From: Euglena gracilis
Lineage: Eukaryota; Euglenida; Euglenophyceae; Euglenales
NCBI GenBank assembly: GCA_039621445.1
Contig: CP154956.1
Span: 47,597,291-47,661,290 of the forward strand
Direction: 5' to 3'
DNA length: 64,000 bases
Shown: piece by piece, positions 30,614 through 40,675 of the stretch
How positions within the stretch are numbered: position 1 is the first letter of the stretch
Layout of the letters: every line of letters begins with the position of its first letter
Made by a program: the position numbers and the translations under genes
Notes under the pieces: model-generated
The model's input: the letters and a program-made list of their open reading frames with translations, nothing else
Databases searched by the model: none
What the model was told of the DNA's origin: nothing

Positions 30614-31312
30614 CTAACCGGTCACCCCTAATATGTGCGCATTGGCGTTGGCCACCGGTGCGGTGTGATTAAACTCACATTGTTCTTCATTCTGCCCAAG
30701 GCAGCCTGTCAGTATTACACAGCCCTTGGAAACGTGCAATGATTTCTTGTTTTGTGGCATTCTTGAAGATGGAAAAGCAATGCTCGGCTGAGCGTTCGGT
30801 TGTTTCTTCCATAGTCTCGTAAAAGAGGGCTGGGTGAGCTTCCTCTTTTGAGGAGGGGCCCGTGCCTCAAAGGCAGCAGGGGCAAGGGATTTGGGAACAG
30901 GCAGCCGCAACAACGGCGCAAACGGATCATACACATAGCCCTTCACCTCACGCAGCTTAATGTGACTACCCTCATCGGTGGGCCACAAATAGCCATGCAA
31001 AACTGGCATCCGCCGTCCCTGGTTCGGCACGGCCCTCCAGGCGGGCACCCAGTTCCTCAACATCCACTCCGTGTCTCTGGCTTCTCTGGCTTCCGGCTGC
31101 CGCTGAAACTCTGTGCTGTCTCTGGCAGGTCCCTACATACAAGATTCTACATACACGACGGCAGAGCGTGCTGTCCAGCAAATTGAGATGTCTTTTGGAT
31201 GAGGTGCAATTTTGTCACCCTCTCTCCTCAGTCTTTGACACCCCATCCACCAGCTCATCATCGCTGTCATCGGACAGGACGTCCACGTCCGCCGAGGAAG
31301 GGGACGGATCCT
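30614..31312 (-). CDS. Candidate two-exon gene, unknown product
   Basis: The minus-strand block 30614-31132 is open for about 170 codons: STEFQRQPEAREARDTEWML, GYLWPTDEGSHIKLREVKGY, VYDPFAPLLRLPVPKSLAPA, and a C-terminus TAPVANANAHILGVTG with TAG. An acceptor-like TTGTATGTAG precedes it. Upstream (31312-31220) an acidic frame reads DPSPSSADVDVLSDDSDDEL, then VDGVSKTEERG, up to a GTGACA donor. The simplest junctions do not put the two parts in the same frame, so the model is incomplete or a frameshift is present. No domain is recognised. The upstream side is bounded by a CCATGCCCCC end at 31331. Confidence 0.45.
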
Positions 31313-32099
31313 ATACACCCCGGGGGGTCTACCATGCCCCCCCCCCATGTAAGACCCCCAACGGGCTTCGATTCGCGGTGATCCTCCTGGGACGCTAAAA
31401 GACGCAAATAAATAGGATTCCCAATTTCTTTACTCTAAATGATCGCCATTTGGACTGTTAAAACCTAGTCCACCTCCACCCGTAAAAGGGAACCTCTGTA
31501 ATAAATAGGATTCATTCTAAGAAGCTTGCCGCGCGTGTCTCAAAAAGTACTCTGCACGCAAAGCTTAAGTCAACACCACAACTTGTGGTGAGAGCAGCAC
31601 ATACGCCCCCCGCGGCTATACATCAAACTGAAAATGTTTCCCCCATCTGTGGCCAATGTGGGCTCAAAATTTTGGCAATGGGGCAGGGGGGTGAATGTTG
31701 CAGTTGACAAAAAAATGTTTAAAGGAGCTTTTTTTTCAGGGCAAGGCAAAACATGGTTGAAACATGAAAGGAGTCGATGACTTCTGCAGCACAGCATGAT
31801 GAATTTCTGCATCGCGCCTCAAAACAAGTTCTTCACTCACTTTTCTGTCGACTCAGCTGACGTTCAAGCAAACCACTTGGCAGACCCTGAAACGCTTGAC
31901 TTGTTACAACTTGTTACAACTTCTTCTGAAATTTGGGGGGAAAATGCATAGGAAGAGGATCAAGTTCAAACTTGTTCCAGACCACGGTCTCACCATACTC
32001 CACAATGCACCTCACGTGTTCCTCGTGGGATTGTCTGAAATGAGAAACAGTCAAAATACGGCAGCCACCTTGAAACACCATCTGGTGGGGAATTAGGAA
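31313..32099. other. Unassigned sequence with one CCATGCCCCC end
   Basis: CCATGCCCCCCCCC lies at 31331. The rest is AT-rich without a supported gene. Confidence 0.3.
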
Positions 32100-32470
32100 T
32101 TTCCTCATAAGATAATTCCTAAGTGGTTTAACCTCGCGGGGATTAAATCCGCCGAGGGGTCGAACCTCGCGGGATTAAATCCGATTTAATGCCTAGCGAT
32201 TTAAATGTCAAAACGAATTAACGTGACCCCCCCCCCTATATGGCACCCCCCAGGGAGCGTTTTGACCCCCCCTGGCGACAATTAGGGGTGGGTGACAATT
32301 AGGGGTGGGGTTACTCATTTTACCCTACATGTCCATGGGTCAATGGGTACCCCCACCCCTAATTGTCGCCCCCCAAGGGGGGGGGGCGACAATTAGGGGT
32401 GGGTGACATATAGGGGGGGGGGTCACGTTAACTGCCCTACGCATTTAAACGCCGGCCTGTAGGTCAAGGA
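32100..32470. repeat. GGATTTAATCC-family repeat, copy 2, split by an insertion
   Basis: ACCTCGCGGGATTAAATCCG occurs twice (about 32130 and 32165). The copy is interrupted at GAATTAA by the element at 32222-32427 and resumes as CTGCCCTACG, then GCCGGCCTGTA, corresponding to the tail at 37905-37940. Confidence 0.65.
32222..32427. mobile_element. Fold-back element with TTAA flanks
   Basis: Ends CGTGACCCCCCCCCCTATAT and inverted ATATAGGGGGGGGGGTCACG, each flanked by TTAA (32218-32221 and 32428-32431). Inside, ACAATTAGGGGTGGG units occur in both orientations. TTAA target duplications are known for piggyBac- and Kolobok-type elements. No ORF. Confidence 0.7.
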
Positions 32471-32794
32471 TGGGATTTTCCCATTTTCCTCCAACCACAA
32501 CCCTTCTTCTTCGGAAATTACACACCCTGTGGTTTACGGTGCACGAACCGCCGTGTGCACCCCCAAAACCTTCCCATTCAACGACGTCACATTGTGTTTT
32601 TCGGCTTTTTTTGACCCAGAAATGACAGAATTTATGGGATGGGGGTGTCTCCCCCGCGTCCCCCCTGCCCCCCCCCCGCGTCCCCATCGGGTCCCCGTTT
32701 TGACCCAGTTTTTTTTGTCCCATAGAGATTCTAGTTTGCAGCGTCACGACATGTCTGTTATGCAGAACAAATGCGAGTTAGGGGGGGAGGACCC
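32471..32794. other. Unassigned sequence with one C-rich array
   Basis: Positions 32645-32700 carry a CCCCCCGCGTC-like array related to the paired minisatellites. No gene supported. Confidence 0.35.
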
Positions 32795-33962
32795 AGAGGG
32801 GGGAAAAATTGCACCGTGCAATTTTTGCAATTTTGTGCAATTTTCAATTTTCTTGAAATGTGCAATTTTTTGCAATTTTGTGCAATTAATTGCACATGGC
32901 CCAGGACATTTTGTTTTGGAAAATGCCTGTTTTTGATGCAATTGAGAATTTACCTTTTTTTTGCTGGGAAACTGATGTGCGTAGTGAAAATTTCCGTTCA
33001 AAGGCTGTTTATTGTTGGTTTACCCTCCCCCCCCTTGTCCAACGACCGGCCTTGTCCAACGACCCTCCCCCCCAGTCAGTAGCGATCTTTTTGCAGGTGA
33101 TCTTTTTTTCGTGTTTGCAATTTTCACAAATTTCCAGCTGTATCCCATCTGTAATTGATTTCCATTTTTTTTGCCTGGTTTACTGCAAATCATCAACTTT
33201 TGCCCTTTTTTGGCCATGTTTTTGGCCATTTTCGACCACTTTTGGCCACTTTTCGACATTTTTGGCCACTCTGGGCTGCATTTTTGGCATTTTAAACCAC
33301 TTTTGGCTGCTTTGAATGCATTTTTGCTTCATTTATGCCAATTTTTGGCTGCTTCTGGCTATTTTTGCACATTTGTGGCCATTTTAAGCCACTTCTGACA
33401 GCTTTTATCCACTTTTGCCCCCTTTTGACCACTTTTGGCCATTTTGTCACCTTTTGTTCACCTGTTGTTCACCTTAGGACGAAGCGGGAGAAAAACTTTT
33501 GACCCCGGTCTTGTCTAACGACCACCCCCCCCGGTCAGTAGCGATATTTGGCCAAAAATAGCGACCCCCCCCCGGTCAGTAGCGATATTTAGTGGTCGTT
33601 GGACAAGGGGGGGGGGGGAGGTACTCAGTTTTCAAACCCAATTGGCCAATTGGCAAAGGAGAAATAGGCGTTCTGCAAACAGGTTCGTATTTTGTGCCTT
33701 GATAACTTCTAAGTATGAGTTGTGTGTCTTTCGCTGGATGATGAACAAATTCAGGATGAATGGCGTAAGTATTGCCATCGCATATTGCCACGGCTGATTG
33801 TGTTGCAACTTTTTGGGCGAACCGACCGGGTAAATTGGCAGAATATGCAGCTTTTCTGGTTTCTGGTATGGCTTTTCTGGTATGTGCAATTTTGTGCAAT
33901 TTTGTGCAATTTTTTGCACTGCAATTTTTGACCTCCCCATCTGCAATTTCTCCCCCCCCCTG
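32795..33962. mobile_element. hAT-like element with TGCAATTTTG arrays and perfect 8-bp duplication
   Basis: GAGGACCC at 32787-32794 is repeated exactly at 33963-33970. The left end AGAGGGGGGAAAAATTGCAC and right end GCAATTTCTCCCCCCCCCTG are inverted. Subterminal TGCAATTTTG units of about 10 bp lie at 32805-32900 and 33885-33945, both in the same orientation. No transposase ORF remains. The element contains a second complete insertion at 33021-33623, so the host was about 565 bp. Confidence 0.8.
33021..33623. mobile_element. Nested element, ends TACCCTCCCCCCCCTTGTCC
   Basis: The right end GGACAAGGGGGGGGGGGGAG followed by GTA is the inverted left end, and AACGACC follows on both arms. GGTCAGTAGCGAT repeats near both ends (33070, 33533, 33572). 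The middle is a degenerate (TTTTGGCCAC)n array. No ORF. It lies inside 32795-33962. Confidence 0.75.
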
Positions 33963-33970
33963 GAGGACCC

Positions 33971-34250
33971 TTACCCGCTGATTTTGCACCTCTGCAAAAT
34001 TGTTCAGTTTTTGGGCATATGACTTTTTCTTATCTGGCAATTTATTTTTAAAACAGGCGTTTTGGAGGACTTTTAACTTTTCGCCGCCTTGTCAAAATTG
34101 GCCGGTTTTGTCCCGAGGCCAACAGACCCAGGCCTAAATCTCGTGGGAATTTAATTCGGTTGGGCGAAAAACCTCGGGGGAATTAAATCTGGTTAAATTC
34201 CTCAACTGTCGGGTGGTCCAGGGAATTAATTCCTCCGAGTATTACTTACC
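33971..34250. repeat. GGATTTAATCC-family repeat, copy 3 (34120-34245)
   Basis: CTCGTGGGAATTTAATTCGG, CTCGGGGGAATTAAATCTGG and GGGAATTAATTCC. The first 150 bp of this interval has no recognised feature. Confidence 0.55.
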
Positions 34251-34401
34251 TGAAATAGCGAACGTATGCGCTTTCTACACAGTTCCACGGCTGGTCAGAA
34301 ATTGATGAAGAAATTTTTGGTACAGTGACAAGAAGGCGAAGCCTGAAGCGCTGCAAGAATTGGTCAAAACTGCTGAAGAAATTCATCACAGATAGGTTTA
34401 T
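34251..34401. other. Unassigned spacer
   Basis: No feature seen. Confidence 0.3.
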
Positions 34402-34635
34402 GGGGGGTCGGCACACCCCCCCCCTCCCCTCACCGACCCCCTCGCCACGCCATTTTACCCCCCCTCCCCCCCCCTTTTCAGACCCCCTCGCCACGCCATG
34501 TCAGGCCCGCCAAATAAAATTTTCTTGGCAAACCCCCGCGCACCCCTCCCCCCCCCCATCCGGGACCCCCTCGCCACGCCAAAAACCCCCCCTCCCCCCC
34601 CAGCCGGAAACCTCGCCACGGCGTGCTGACCCCCC
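34402..34635. mobile_element. CTCGCCACGCC element, copy 2
   Basis: Ends GGGGGGTCGGCACACC and inverted GGCGTGCTGACCCCCC, with four CCCCCTCGCCACGCC units and C-runs as at 26876-27106. The ends differ from copy 1 (TTGGTAC against TCGGCAC), and both ends of each copy have mostly changed together. Confidence 0.7.
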
Positions 34636-35219
34636 TATGTCCCTTACCAATCAAATGATTTTTTCCCCACACTCCAGGGCTCCGAAGACTGCAGGCAGCA
34701 AAGCGTATGGGAAGAAGTAGCAAAGGTAAATTCAAAAGAGAAAGAACTTCACAGTTGAGGGTATAATCCTGTCGCTTGTCCTGCTGAATTGCTCATTTCC
34801 AGTGAAAGTCGGCTGTGTTGATATTTTCCACTGTTAGCCTGGGAAAATGAATTTTAATGAAAAGTCTGTGGTTGTTGCATCAAATGTCTGTGGCATGCAT
34901 CTGTGGCATCACATGCTTTTTTTGTGCAACGTTCTGTCAAAGCCTGTTTATGTTGTCCTCTTTCTGTGGGTATTTTCTGTTGCATCATTCGTGGCCAACA
35001 TCACATCACAGTTGACACACATTGACATTGTGTGCTGTTGACACTTGTTAAAAGCTGGGGAACAGTGCAATTGTGTGTTTGTATGTATGTGTTTTTCATC
35101 AGGTGAATTGAGAGAAGCTGAAGAACGGAAGCTGAAGGAAGGCAGGTTAAAAATGTTTTGTAACTGCTGCATTGCATTTTTTTTGTAACATAACGCCTAT
35201 TTTTTTCTGCTGCATTTGG
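34636..35219. other. Unassigned sequence
   Basis: No gene or repeat recognised. Confidence 0.3.
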
Positions 35220-35563
35220 GGTGTCCCCCCCGCAACCCCCCCCCCCCCGCAACCCGACCGGAGGCCTAGTTCTGGAAAAATTTCTTTCGGGTGGGAGATG
35301 CCTAATTTTGGTTAAAATATAGTTGTCGTGCACATTTTTTAGCTCCAATAAGTGCAAATGGGTCAAAATTTTGGGTTGGCAATGCCCAATTTGGAACCAA
35401 AATCCTAATTTGATGTGTGGAAATGCCTATTTTTGGTGGCATCATCCAAAATTTTGCGACTTGGTGATTCCTAATAATGACCTGGAAAAATCGGTTTCCC
35501 CCCCCCCCCCCCCCACCCCCCCCCCCCCCCGCACCCCCCCCGCAACCCACCCCGCAACCCGAC
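35220..35563. repeat. Paired (CCCCCCGCAAC)n minisatellites around a CCTAATTT tract, copy 3
   Basis: Arrays at 35220-35262 and 35498-35563, starts 278 bp apart, same orientation, closed by CCCGAC. The middle carries GATGCCTAATTTTGG, AATGCCCAATTTGG and GATTCCTAATAATG. Confidence 0.75.
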
Positions 35564-36149
35564 TCAACCCCATTGTTGTGTTTTTCTCTCGAACTTCCTG
35601 TGTGTGAACCGTCTGAAAAGTTCAACTTTTCATGCAGTGGCTTGAAAGGCCTCCCCCTGACACCATTTTGCAACAAACTGTTTTTTGGCTGGGAATTTGT
35701 TCTGGTAATGTGGTGTATCATTTGGGAAGGATCTGAATGAGGCGTGTGTGTGGTGGGCATTTGTGTGTGGTGTTTCTTGTGGAGGTGGTTGCCAATTTTC
35801 CACTCAACTTATTTTACCAGTGGCCAGTTTGGGTGATGTCACAGGTGGCCCAATTTGGTGATGGGGGGGCTGTCACAGGTGGTGGCCAGTTTGGTGCCAG
35901 GATGTTTGGCCAGTTTTGTGCCACAGGGGTGCCCAGTAAACGCCAGTCAACACCCAGGAAAAAGGGTCCAGTGATGAACATTTTTCGATGTTTGGAGGCT
36001 TTTTTTGCACAAAGAAATGGGGAATTGGAAAGTAGGCAAAAAAGTTTTTTATTTTTTCTGCCGCGTCTTCGAACCGACACAAAAAAAGGAGAGATAAGGT
36101 GTCTTATTGAAGGCGAGCGAAGTAACCCTAGCGGCGAAAGATCAAAAAA
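35564..36149. other. Unassigned sequence with GTGGCCAGTTTGG units
   Basis: Positions 35815-35945 hold degenerate CAGGTGGCCAGTTTGGTG repeats, related in inverse orientation to 36838-37085. No gene supported. Confidence 0.35.
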
Positions 36150-36500
36150 TCTGCGGACAACAGGGCGACCGGATTTAATTCCCCGACTGGCGGGGGCTCA
36201 CCGGATTAAATTCCTTGCGGTTTAATTCCTGACGTATTTAATGTACTTGCGGTTTTCGTCCGGGCCTGCAGCCAATTAGGGGGGGGGGCAAAGAGGGGGG
36301 GGGTGAGGTTGTTTTCAGGTTGACAATGGAAAACCAAATTTTCCCAAAGTGCAGCATGGATTACCGGGGGCAGCCAAAAGTCGCATGGCACTAAAGGCCA
36401 ACCGGTTTTAACCCATGCGGTTTCATGTCGCCCCCTACCCCTCCACCTAAATCCCGCCACCTCCTCCAGAGGGGTACGACCGGATTTATCCCGAACCTGC
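36150..36500. repeat. GGATTTAATTCC-family repeat, copy 4
   Basis: ACCGGATTTAATTCCCCGAC, ACCGGATTAAATTCCTTGCG and, after a G9 run, ACCGGTTTTAACCCATGCGG with GACCGGATTTATCCCG. Probably two joined copies. Confidence 0.55.
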
Positions 36501-36837
36501 CACGGGAGGTGTTAAAAAATCTGTCGACACTCAACCTGGATTTTTTCTAACATCGGCAACCCAAAGGCCCCCGTGCTTCTGGCCATCGCCCGCTGCGGCA
36601 AGTCGACATAAGCGGTCGGTCGTGCAACCGCCGCTGTTTGGGGTTCTGTCATCTTTTCCCGGGGGGGTTTTTTGGCCAGGCGGGGGTGAAAAACGGTGTT
36701 TGTATTTTTTTTTGGACAGGGGGGGGTCAAAATGGACGTTTTCACTTTCGCCAGGGGTAAAAAAGGGAATTTTTGGCCGGGGGGGAAAGGGCGAGAAAGG
36801 GTCCATCAACGGTTGATGGCCACCACCTGTCGGTTCC
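36501..36837. other. Unassigned sequence
   Basis: No supported gene; G-runs at 36660 and 36720. Confidence 0.3.
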
Positions 36838-37085
36838 AAGAAGTGGCACAAAACTGGCCAAAAAGATGTGGCACCAAACTGGCCCCAGGATCAGGCATGA
36901 AAGTGGCCCCAGAACTGGCCCTTGATGTAGCACCAAACTGACCCCAAGATGTAGCACCAAAACTGGCCTCAGATGTGGAACCAAACTAGTGCCAAGATGT
37001 GGCCAAAAACTGGCCCCAAGATGTGGCACCAAAATGGCAAAAGATGTGGCACCAAACTGGCCCGAAAACTGGCCCCAAGACGTGA
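36838..37085. repeat. Degenerate tandem repeat (GATGTGGCACCAAACTGGCC)n
   Basis: About ten copies of a unit of roughly 24 bp with CCCCAA spacers. Confidence 0.8.
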
Positions 37086-37544
37086 ATGTGAATCAAACAA
37101 CTGTAAAGCAAATCAGAATGACCCAGATTACCATTACAATGCAAACAAACTGGAGAGACAAACAAAAAACCTTCGAGTTTCAAGGCACAGCAACAGGAAT
37201 CAGAAAACATACACGACGCTCATTCCCAAGAAAAGGGAGCAGTTTAGCAGGGACATGCTCAGGCTAGATTAGTGCCCTTCCAACACCTCCGTGCAGAAAT
37301 AGGCAGGCACTCTAAGGGGCGACACCAAAATGCGCGGGCATCAAAATGCGCAGGTCCGGGCCGTCTGCAAAAGCCACGGTACAATAAAAAAAGAAGGTTC
37401 TGCGGACGTGAAGGGGCACTGTTCTTTTCCAGGTACGTGTATTTTACGACATTAAGGCCGGCAGTGGTCCAAAGATTAGACTCTCTGTTTTTGTGGTGAG
37501 ATAATTATTGCAGTAAAAACTATGTATTCCACAACGGTTTGGCA
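37086..37544. other. Unassigned sequence
   Basis: Lys/Arg/Thr-rich frames of 60-90 codons on the + strand (37090-37270) have no recognisable domain. Not called as a gene. Confidence 0.25.
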
Positions 37545-37760
37545 GCACCGGGGGGGGGGGTACTGCCAGACACTGGAAAAAATGGACCGGCTAGAACCCC
37601 CCCGGGGGGGTCCCCCAGACTGGGAAAATTTTTTTTCCTCCGGCGCTGTGCGCCGGAGAAAAAATGAGGTTTTTAATAGGGTTTTTGGGCTGATTTTGTT
37701 CCAAAAAAAATTCGAAAAGGTGGCCGAAAACATTGCGGCCGGCGAAGCCTCTTCGGAATA
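37545..37760. repeat. GGTACTGCCAGACACTGG repeat, second copy of the 2400 family
   Basis: GACACTGGAAAAAATGGACC, TCCTCCGGCGCTGTGCGCCG and GAGGTTTTTAATAGG align with 2430-2580. Confidence 0.65.
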
Positions 37761-38029
37761 AAATTTCTTAGTCACTGTCCCCCCTTTCGGTGTGACTCCT
37801 TAAAAAAAACCAACAAAATTTTTTTTCTTCCGCCGGGCGGCCGCGGATTTAATTCCGCGAGTGTTGGGCTTTCCACAGGATTAAATTTAATTCCTACGTA
37901 TTAAGTGCCCTAGTTGTTTTGGCCCCGGCCTGTATTTGCGTCCTGCGGAAACTGAAATGCTTCGTTGCACTGGCAGTGTGGGCCTCGTCTTTATCAGTTT
38001 AAACCCGGTGTCGAAAATCAGACGCAAGG
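37761..38029. repeat. GGATTTAATTCC-family repeat, copy 5
   Basis: CCGCGGATTTAATTCCGCGA, CACAGGATTAAATTTAATTC and the tail GTGCCCTAGTTGTTTTGGCC followed by GGCCTGTATT. The tail aligns with 25130-25165. Confidence 0.65.
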
Positions 38030-38451
38030 CAGGGGGGGGAAATTATGCGGTCCGCATTATTCCGCATTATTCCGCATTTTTCCGCATTTCCGCATTATTC
38101 CGCATTATTCCGCATTTTTCCGCATTTTTCCGCATATTTTCCGCATTTTTTTTGGTAAATTTTCCGCATTTTTCCGCATTTTCGCATTTGACCGCATTTT
38201 TTCCGCATTTTTCCGCATTTTCCCGCATTTTTCCGCATAATTTCCGCATTATCCCGCATTTTTCGCATTTTTCCGCATAATTACCGCATTTTTTCGCATA
38301 ATTTCCACATTTTTCCGCATAATTTCCGCATTTTTTTGTGAATTTTTTACGTTTCAGGTCAACTACAAGGTTCATTGTTTCCCCAATATGGTGGAGCACA
38401 AGTGCTCGTCTTTTCATCTCTCTGTTTTATGCATAATTTGTCTGCCTCTTC

Positions 38452-38580
38452 GCAGATTGTTCCTCTTTTTCTCCCCCTTCCACCACGGATGCTTCTTGTC
38501 GAGGAGCCTGAGACTCCATTGGACACTTTTGAGGATGTGGAAGAAAATGCCGTGGAAGCCCAAGGAGCCAGAAAAGGGTA
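38452..38580 (+). CDS. Possible upstream exon of the hAT transposase
   Basis: After TGCCTCTTCGCAG the frame reads IVPLFLPLPPRMLLVEEPET, then PLDTFEDVEENAVEAQGARK, up to a GGTAAGGAG donor. The acidic composition suits a linker before the dimerisation region. The join to the downstream exon is not clear, because stops occur near 38761. Confidence 0.35.
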
Positions 38581-38787
38581 AGGAGAAATCCAAGGAGATC
38601 CCCCCGTTGTTGCATCGGGTTGCAAAGTCACAGGAAACCCATGGGAAGGGCTTGTTATTGCGGCTGGTTTTCATTTCAGATCATGGGGAGCCTTTGGATA
38701 TTTGTTTGAATCGTGTGCAGGCTGACCGCCCTGTAGCTTGTTATTTGTATGACTATTTGATGAACCTCAACTAAGCTTGATATTGAC

Positions 38788-39015
38788 AGCCCAGAGGAGT
38801 TAATTGAATGGTGGAAGACGCATCAGCCATCTCTTTTTTGTGAACGTGTTTTGTTTCTGATTTCCACCCCGGTCGCCACTTCAAGTGTGGAAAGGTTTTT
38901 TTCCGTTTGCGGACAGCTGGATGCCGATCAGTGGGCTTTGTCACAAAATGCACGGAGGTTGGAGTTCATGCTTCAATTTAATGGTGATTTGTCTGGGTGT
39001 TTCACCTCCCTCTGA
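38788..39015 (+). pseudogene. hAT transposase C-terminal dimerisation region
   Basis: The frame reads SPEELIEWWKTHQPSLFCER, VLFLISTPVATSSVERFFSV and CGQLDADQWALSQNARRLEF, then MLQFNGDL and a TGA. This is the hAT C-terminal signature: a WW after an acidic start, then (I/L)xTPVATSSVERFFSxxG and a final L..N. This segment mediates transposase dimerisation. A stop at 38761 in the same frame separates it from upstream coding, although GATATTGACAG just before it could be an acceptor. The catalytic Asp residues and zinc finger are not found within the element, so it is non-autonomous. Confidence 0.75.
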
Positions 39016-39382
39016 CCTGTTCGCATTGTTTATTTGCGTCCGTGTCTTTTGAACAATGGACATACTGCCGCTGAACATTTTTATTGTGCTTTGTTTTTCC
39101 ATTGCATTTTGGTGACTTCTGGCAAGCTTGGGCATCGGCGATGGAAATCAAATAGCATCGGGACCCTGCATATTGTGAGGTAGAAATATATCTGTCCTCT
39201 CCATGTGACCTGGGACTCCACAGAATTTCGGCATATTTTCCGCATTTTCCGCATTTTTCCGCATATTTTCCGCATTTTTTTCCGCATAATTTCCGCATAA
39301 TTTCCGCATTTTTCCGCATTTTTCCGCATAATTTCCGCATTTTTTCCCCGCCTGCCAGACCGCATAATTCCCCCCCCCCCTG

Positions 39383-39620
39383 CGCAAGGGCTGGTCGTCT
39401 TGCCGGCTAAGGGTGGCCGCTTCCTCGTCCGAAGTCAAAGCTCGGGGTGAGTCCAAAACATGGTCCCCCCCCCCAAAACTCTTTCCTTGCCATTGGAGGT
39501 GAAACCACGCACATATTCCACCAACCAGTAAGGAATGTGATAGGTGAGCTCCTTTTTCGCACTCCCATTTGCCCCTCCAAGCTTGTCGCTGAAAACGTGT
39601 ACAAATTACCCAAAATCACA
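39383..39620. other. Unassigned sequence
   Basis: Begins with the right CGCAAGG duplication. No gene supported. Confidence 0.3.
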
Positions 39621-39846
39621 TACCCTCACCCCCCCCCCCCCTCAAAGTGGCCACCCTCTGGGCTTTATGAGACCCCAAAATGGCCACTCTGGGAGGGGGG
39701 ACACTTTGGGGGGGGGTCAAATTTTGGCCCTCGGCGCCTTTGGCGCCGAAGGAAAATGGCCACTTTGAGGGGGGGGGTAAACCAAAATTTGCCAAACCTT
39801 TTTGGCCACTTTGAGGGGGAGGACACTTTGAGGGGGGGTGAGGGTA
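39621..39846. mobile_element. Fold-back element, ends TACCCTCACCCCCCC, with CACTTTGAGGGG units
   Basis: The right end TTTGAGGGGGGGTGAGGGTA is the inverted left end. TGGCCACTTTGAGG repeats in both orientations around GCGCCTTTGGCGCC. Related ends lie at 40205-40262 and 40575-40670. No ORF. Confidence 0.65.
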
Positions 39847-40675
39847 GCTGGTAAATTCGGGGATGAGGAATAGACCGTGGGCAATGACTAAGTGCTCTTG
39901 TCTGCCCCCCCCCCAGCAGGAATGCATTGGGAAGAGAATGCGGGCTGAAGGTATGGGAAGCGTGACATCTTGTTTGAGGAACACGTGAACCAGTGATTCC
40001 AGGGGGGGGGCTGGATTAGAGACGTCTGCAGGCGTGGGTCTGTCTCAAGGCAGCCATTTACAGGAGGGGAAGCTACAATGGCAGCACCAGGGTTGATTTT
40101 TTTTAATTTTTTGAATAAAAGCACCCCAAAAACATGTTTTTTTGAAAAAGCAAAAACCGACCTTTTTCTTGCGAGTTGGCCATTTTTTTGTTAACCAATG
40201 TTGCCAAAAAATTTTGGCCACTCTGAAGGGGGGGGCACTTTGAGGGGGGGTGAGGGTAAATACAGGGCAGGCGATCGGACCCCTATTCACCATTATCAGT
40301 TGTTTTGCCCGGTAAACTTCGGTCTTGCTTGTCAATTGACAAGGCGAACAAGCTGGCTTTCCTTTACCGTTGTTTGAATGAGCCTGGTTGCGATGCAGCC
40401 AGGGGAGGATTGAAGTCCGTAAAGGGTGCTGTGCTGGCTTCACATGTGCGACGCCTTGCCAATTATCATTTTTGGATGAAGGGTCTGGAAAAACTAAAAT
40501 ACGTCATTTTTGATGACCAAAAAAATGAACTTTTTTTTAGCGGCTACTTTCTTCGGCGCCGAAGGCGCCGAAGCCCAAAAATTGACACTTCCCAAAGTGT
40601 CCCCTCCCCCAGAGTGGTCGTTTTGGGGTCCCGTGGTGCCTGGAGGGTGGTCACTTTGGGGGGGTGAGGATAATG
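39847..40675. repeat. Mixed sequence with two partial CACTTTGAGGGG ends
   Basis: Right-type end at 40205-40262; left-type pieces CACTTCCCAAAGTGTCCCC and GGTGGTCACTTTGGGG at 40590-40665, with GCGCCGAAGGCGCC before them. They may be the two ends of a further inserted copy. No gene supported. Confidence 0.45.

Larger units (their letters stand above)
38030..39382 (+). mobile_element. hAT element with CCGCATTTTT arrays and transposase remnant
   Basis: Ends CAGGGGGGGGAAATTATGCG and inverted CGCATAATTCCCCCCCCCCC followed by TG. CGCAAGG abuts both sides (38023-38029 and 39383-39389), with one base of doubt on an eighth position. Arrays of TTCCGCATT units of about 10 bp fill 38048-38335 and 39228-39350, both with CCGCAT on the + strand. 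The interior holds coding remnants including a hAT dimerisation region (38788-39015). It is the only element here whose family is fixed by protein. Confidence 0.85.
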
